NCBI RefSeq assembly: GCF_036850765.1
Contig: NC_089492.1
Location: forward strand, 97,545,022-97,609,021
Direction: 5' to 3'
Source: Saccopteryx bilineata
Lineage: Eukaryota > Chordata > Mammalia > Chiroptera > Emballonuridae
DNA: 64,000 nt
Position numbers and translations under genes: made by a program. Shown here piece after piece: positions 60,166 to 64,000 of this stretch (positions within the stretch are counted from its first letter, which is position 1; each line of letters starts with the position of its first letter). The notes under the pieces were generated by a model, which saw nothing but the letters and a program-made list of their open reading frames with translations, was not told the origin of the DNA and made no database searches.

Positions 60166-61196
60166 ATACATATGTAGAATTATTTTTCTTGATTTCCTAC
60201 CATTAATAAGTAAACACATATATTATATCAGTTTGAGTCTGAAGATAGGAAAATGTTGATGTGCTAGTTTTAAGGCCATTTCTATTTAAGTAGAAATAAT
60301 TCTCTTTTACTTGAAGAAGTGTCACAATGTTTGTTCTATCTGGGCCTTCAAGGGATTAGATGAGGCCCACCCACTTTATAAAGGACAATCTTCTTGACTC
60401 AATCTACCAATTTAAATGTTCATCTCTCCCAAAAACACTCTCACAGAAACACCCAGAATATTATTTGACAAAATACCTGGCACCTAATAGTCCTGTTAAT
60501 TTGACACAGGAAATTAATCATCACAATACACAAGCCCAAGATCTCTGATTTCCTTTCTGTGAAGTGCAAATGATTCTTATCTACAACACTGTGTGCTTCC
60601 CAAATAGTTTTCAAGAAAATTTGGCATATTCTAGGAAATCAACATTCCAAGGTCTAATTTGCTGCTGATTTCCTACATTTATAAATCTAGAAAGTTATGC
60701 CTATTTAAATGGAAAAATCATTGTCCTTGACCTGGTAACTCATTTAACACAAAGACTTTAATCTTCCTACCTTGACTTACACTAGTCTACGGCTTTGAGA
60801 TCCCTTTCTCTGTCAGAAATTTTATATTTCCAATAGTGCTGGGTCCTCTGCTCCTTATAAGCAATACTCTATTTCTTCTTTATTGATAAATGTACAACAT
60901 TCACTTTCACAAGAGAAATATAGGACCATGCACAGATTCTCTAAGACCAGGCATATGTGTATCCCTTTTAAAAACAGATGCCTGGTTTCCACAAGAAACT
61001 GGTTGTTTCTACTCAGGGGTATAATCTCTCTCAAATCAGTGTGTGTGTTTGTGTGTGTGTTGCAATGCATCAACACTTTCAGAGCAGTCAATGCAAAAGA
61101 ACTCTTGCCATACTGTCAAGATCAAGAGACCTGTGGCTAAGTTCTAAGTTCTGGCTCTGCCTGTAGAGCTGCTTAGAAAACATATGCATTTTAAAA
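60166..61196. other. Unassigned sequence
   Basis: No gene or named repeat; frames at 60855-61166 reflect a GT microsatellite at 61038-61060. Confidence 0.4.
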
Positions 61197-61203
61197 AGCA
61201 AAT

Positions 61204-61553
61204 TTTTTTTTTTTTGTATTTTTCTGAAGCTGGAAACGGGGAGAGACAGTCAGACAGACTCCCGCATGCGCCCCGGCACACCCACCAGGGGGCAACACTC
61301 TGCCCACCAGGAGGTGATGATCTGCCCCTCCAGGGCGTCGCTCTGTTGCGACCAGAGCCATCCCCAGCGCCCGGGCCATCCTTGCTCCAATGGAGCCTCG
61401 CTGCGGGAGGGAAAGAGAGAGACAGAGAAGAAGGAGAGGGGGAGGGGTGGAGAAGCAGACGGGCGCTTCTCCTGTGTGCCCTGGCCGGGAATCGAACCCG
61501 GGACTTCTGCACGCCAGGCTGACACTCTACCACTGAGCCAACCGGCCAGGGCC
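61204..61553 (-). mobile_element. Type-C tRNA-headed SINE
   Basis: Minus-strand GGCCCTGGCCGGTTGGCTCA head, intact box-B GGGTTCGATTCCC, CT tract, body and poly(A). Duplication AGCAAAT at 61197-61203 and 61554-61560. The body includes a perfect CTCF-like core CCACCAGGGGGC (61282-61293). First of three same-orientation copies. Confidence 0.95.
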
Positions 61554-61626
61554 AGCAAATATTTTCCTGTATCAATTTATCTCTGTAGTGAGTTTTAATA
61601 AGAATAAATATAAAGTTACTTTTTTA

Positions 61627-62030
61627 TTTATTTATTTTTATTTTTTCATTTTTCTGAAGCTGGAAACGGGGAGAGACAGACAGACAGACTCCCGCATGCG
61701 CCCGACCGGGATCCACCCGGCACGCCCACCATGGGGCGACGCTCTGCCCACCAGGGGGCGATGCTCTGCCCATCCTGGACGTCGCCATGTTGCGACCAGA
61801 GCCACTCCAGCGCCTGAGGCAGAGGCCACAGAGCCATCCCCAGCGCCCGGGCCATCTTTGCTCCAATGGAGCCTCGGCTGCAGGAGGGGAAGAGAGAGAC
61901 AGAGAGGAAAGCAAGGCGGAGGGGTGGAGAAGCAAATGGGTGCTTCTCCTGTGTGCCCTGGCTGGGAATCGAACCCGGGTCCTCCACACGCTAGGCCGAC
62001 GCTCTACCGCTGAGCCAACCGGCCAGGGCC
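61627..62030 (-). mobile_element. Type-C tRNA-headed SINE, full length
   Basis: Minus-strand GGCCCTGGCCGGTTGGCTCA head. Duplication TAAAGTTACTTTTTTA is perfect over 16 bases at 61611-61626 and 62031-62046. It contains two CTCF-like cores, one perfect (61748-61759). The long overlapping frames (up to 141 codons) are artefacts of the GC-rich body. Confidence 0.96.
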
Positions 62031-62046
62031 TAAAGTTACTTTTTTA

Positions 62047-62248
62047 ATTGTTTCACTGAACACAAAGAAAAATCAGAATAATTACTTTTATTGTGGGAAG
62101 TGGACCTATTATGATTTTGTATTTCTCTTAAATAATTTATTCAACCTAATGCCTTGCTGCAGTGTGCCACAATTTAATTGATATTGATATTTATCAGTTC
62201 TGAGTCGAAGGTTATGTGTGACTTTTATTAGACGTGTCACTTTTCTAT
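62047..62248. other. Short unassigned spacer
   Basis: AT-rich spacer between SINE and MITE with no other feature. Confidence 0.5.
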
Positions 62249-62323
62249 TCTGCTCACAAAAATTAGGGGATATTTTATTGCTTCATATTCATTTCAAAAT
62301 ATCCCCTGATTTTTGTGGGCAGT
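62249..62323. mobile_element. Mariner-like MITE, copy B, miniature hairpin
   Basis: TTCTGCTCACAAAAATTAGG at the left and its near-perfect reverse complement at the right (…CCCCTGATTTTTGTGGGCAG), with only about 25 bases between them. It shares termini and the 'ttattgcttca' and 'atttcaaaat' interior with copy A, so it is a deletion derivative. TA follows the right end. Confidence 0.65.
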
Positions 62324-62472
62324 ATATATTGTTATAGATGTAGAATAGGATTCTCCAGAGCCATGTTTTAATTCCTAAATAAAACATGCTTTGTTTAATC
62401 AATGGTTTTGCTCTATAAGGTCACTAGAAAACTTTTCTTTTTTTGCTTATCTCCAACCATAATATATTTTAT

Positions 62473-62859
62473 TTATTTTATTTTTTTATTTTTTGTATTT
62501 TTCTGAAGTTGGAAACAGGGAGGCAGTCAGACAGACTCCTGCATGCGCCCGACCGGGATCCACCCTGCATGCACACCAGGGGGCGATGCTCTGCCCATCT
62601 GGGGCGTTGCTCTGTTGCAACCAGAGCCATTCTAGCATCTGAGGCAGAGGCCACAGAGCCATCCTCAGCGCCCGGGCAAACTTTGCTCCGGGGGAGCCTT
62701 GGCTGCAGGAGGGGAAGAGAGAGATAGAGAGGAAGGAAAGGGGGAGGAGTGGAGAAGCAGATGGGCGCCTCTCCTGTGTGCTCTGGCTGGGAATCGAACC
62801 CAGGACTCCTGCACGCCAGGCTGATGCTCTACCACTGAGCCAACCAGCCAGGGCCCACT
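62473..62859 (-). mobile_element. Type-C tRNA-headed SINE, full length
   Basis: Minus-strand GGGCCCTGGCTGGTTGGCTC head, box-B GGGTTCGATTCCC, CT tract, body and tail. Duplication ATATATTTTAT at 62462-62472 and 62860-62870. The body has a near-perfect CTCF-like core (62573-62584, one mismatch). Third copy of the cluster. Confidence 0.94.
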
Positions 62860-62870
62860 ATATATTTTAT

Positions 62871-63553
62871 ATAGTATTTTATCATTGCAAAAGTGCTTCA
62901 CCTAGATGAATTCTCATAAATTATAAGTGATCAGAGATGAAGAATTCAAAAGACGTGATTTGTAGAAGACATAAAAACAAAACAAAACAAAAAATCAGGA
63001 GCTACCTACTGTAAAGATCTGTGAACAGACATCTAACTCCCTCTCATAAACATTAAAATGAATGCTATTGTGTTCCATTCCATACCTTTAATCTAATAAT
63101 CTAGTGAATTATTTGCCTCACTTTTTGCTGCTTTGAGCTGAGAGTACATTATCCTTTACAAAGTATTTCCCAGAACAAATCATAAAATAAAAGGTTGTCC
63201 TGCCAATGAGTTATGTGAGCTGCTAATCCATTTACCATTTTATAGTAATCATGTAATGAAAATTTCTTAACTTTTTAGAAATAAATTCTTGAGGAGAGTG
63301 TAACAAGAAGGTAATGTTTTAATATCTGTCACAGAATAAGATTCAAAATGACACAGACAAGCTGTATCTTTTCGTTGAAATCGAGAACAGGAACCTGATT
63401 ATTCCAAAACTCAGGTGAAAGCCTGTATGTTGGCTGCTTTTGTAGCGCATTCCTATTGTTATAAGTTAAAAAATTAAGGTGGTCCTCTGCCTTGAGTAGT
63501 AGCAAAGGGTGATAAATTAGGTTGGGGCTCCTTTGCATAAATAAGTCCTTTAA
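62871..63553. other. Unassigned sequence
   Basis: Nothing recognised; an (AAAAC)n run lies at about 62974-62990. Confidence 0.4.
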
Positions 63554-63563
63554 AAACATGCAG

Positions 63564-63965
63564 GCCCTGGCCGGTTGCTCAGTTAATAGAGCATCAGCCT
63601 GCCATATGTATCATATGTGCCAGGTTTGATTCTCAGTAAAGGCACACAGGAATAATGTCCATCTGTTTCTCTTCCCTTCCCTCTCCCCCTTCTCTCTTGC
63701 CTCCTCTCCCCATCTTTCCCTCTTCCCCTCTTGCAGCCAGTGGCTCAATTGGTTTGAGTGTGGCCCTGGATGCTGAGAATAGCTAGGTTGGGCCAATTTC
63801 ATCAGCCTAAGGCACTAAAAATAGCTCGGTACTCGAGCATTGGCCCAAGATGAGATTGTGGAGTTGATCCAGGTTGGCGAACATGTGGGAGTCTATCTCA
63901 CTATCTCTCCTACTCTTACCTAAAAATACCCCCCAAAACAAAAACAAAACTAAACAAAATAAAAA
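63564..63965 (+). mobile_element. Older type-C-related SINE (type E)
   Basis: GGCCCTGGCCGGTTGCTCAG head, then a CT-rich tract, a body with 'caattggtttgagtgtggcc' and 'tgctgagaatagct', and a tail with A-rich repeats. Flanks AACATGCAGG (63555-63564) and AATATGCAGG (63966-63975) form a 10-bp duplication with one mismatch. Same subfamily as 56541-56886. Confidence 0.85.
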
Positions 63966-64000
63966 AATATGCAGGCCTCTTGTCAATTTGCTCTCTTATA

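Noticed and set aside
61144..62047. Several overlapping 80-143-codon frames on both strands
   Set aside because: They come from two type-C SINEs and repeat the same Arg/Pro/Ser-rich peptides in each copy, so they are not genes.

Overview
This window looks like gene-poor, AT-rich intergenic DNA from a bat nuclear genome. I find no host protein-coding exon, rRNA or functional tRNA that I can defend. Almost all recognisable content is transposable elements of several ages. The bat assignment is inference: the dominant young repeats are tRNA-headed SINEs (heads of the GCCCTGGCCGG, CCTGACCAGG and CCTGACCTGTGG types, with CT-rich tails), which I associate with bats and most closely with horseshoe-bat-like (Rhinolophidae/Yinpterochiroptera) genomes. 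A relatively recent L1 lineage and hAT-type DNA transposons fit that. Sequence search against repeat libraries would settle it.

Layout. 1-9.9 kb: old MIR/L2 remnants, one type-A SINE (1528-1749), a folded-back L1 tail (4125-4350), a mariner-like MITE (6873-7113) and a 5'-truncated L1 with a 14-bp target-site duplication (7205-8313). 9.9-17.3 kb: mostly unassigned AT-rich DNA with a few ancient repeats and one type-B SINE. 17.3-19.9 kb: a three-level nest (old L1, then an inverted younger L1, then a SINE). 20-27 kb: SINE-rich, including a type-C SINE split by a solo retroviral LTR (26026-26711). 28.6-29.4 kb: a hAT transposon with perfect terminal repeats and an 8-bp duplication.

32.6-40.9 kb: a near full-length but dead L1, interrupted by a second hAT element (34867-35309), a type-B SINE (35888-36221) and a type-C SINE (38954-39341). 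41-53 kb: largely unique or ancient sequence with MIR, L2 and an MLT1-type LTR. 53.3-54.9 kb: a young, 5'-truncated L1 whose remaining ORF2 frame is still open. 58.3-60.2 kb: the least explained part of the window, with an LTR-like promoter segment, an unidentified 120-codon open frame, and an RTE/Bov-B-class LINE fragment with a head-inverted structure. 61.2-64 kb: three type-C SINEs in a row in the same orientation, a second miniature copy of the MITE, and an older SINE at the edge.

The elements do not form a pathway. Their value is as a dated record: target-site duplications and nesting give the order of insertions (old L1 before younger L1 before SINE/hAT), and some SINE copies carry CTCF-like core motifs that could have regulatory effects.
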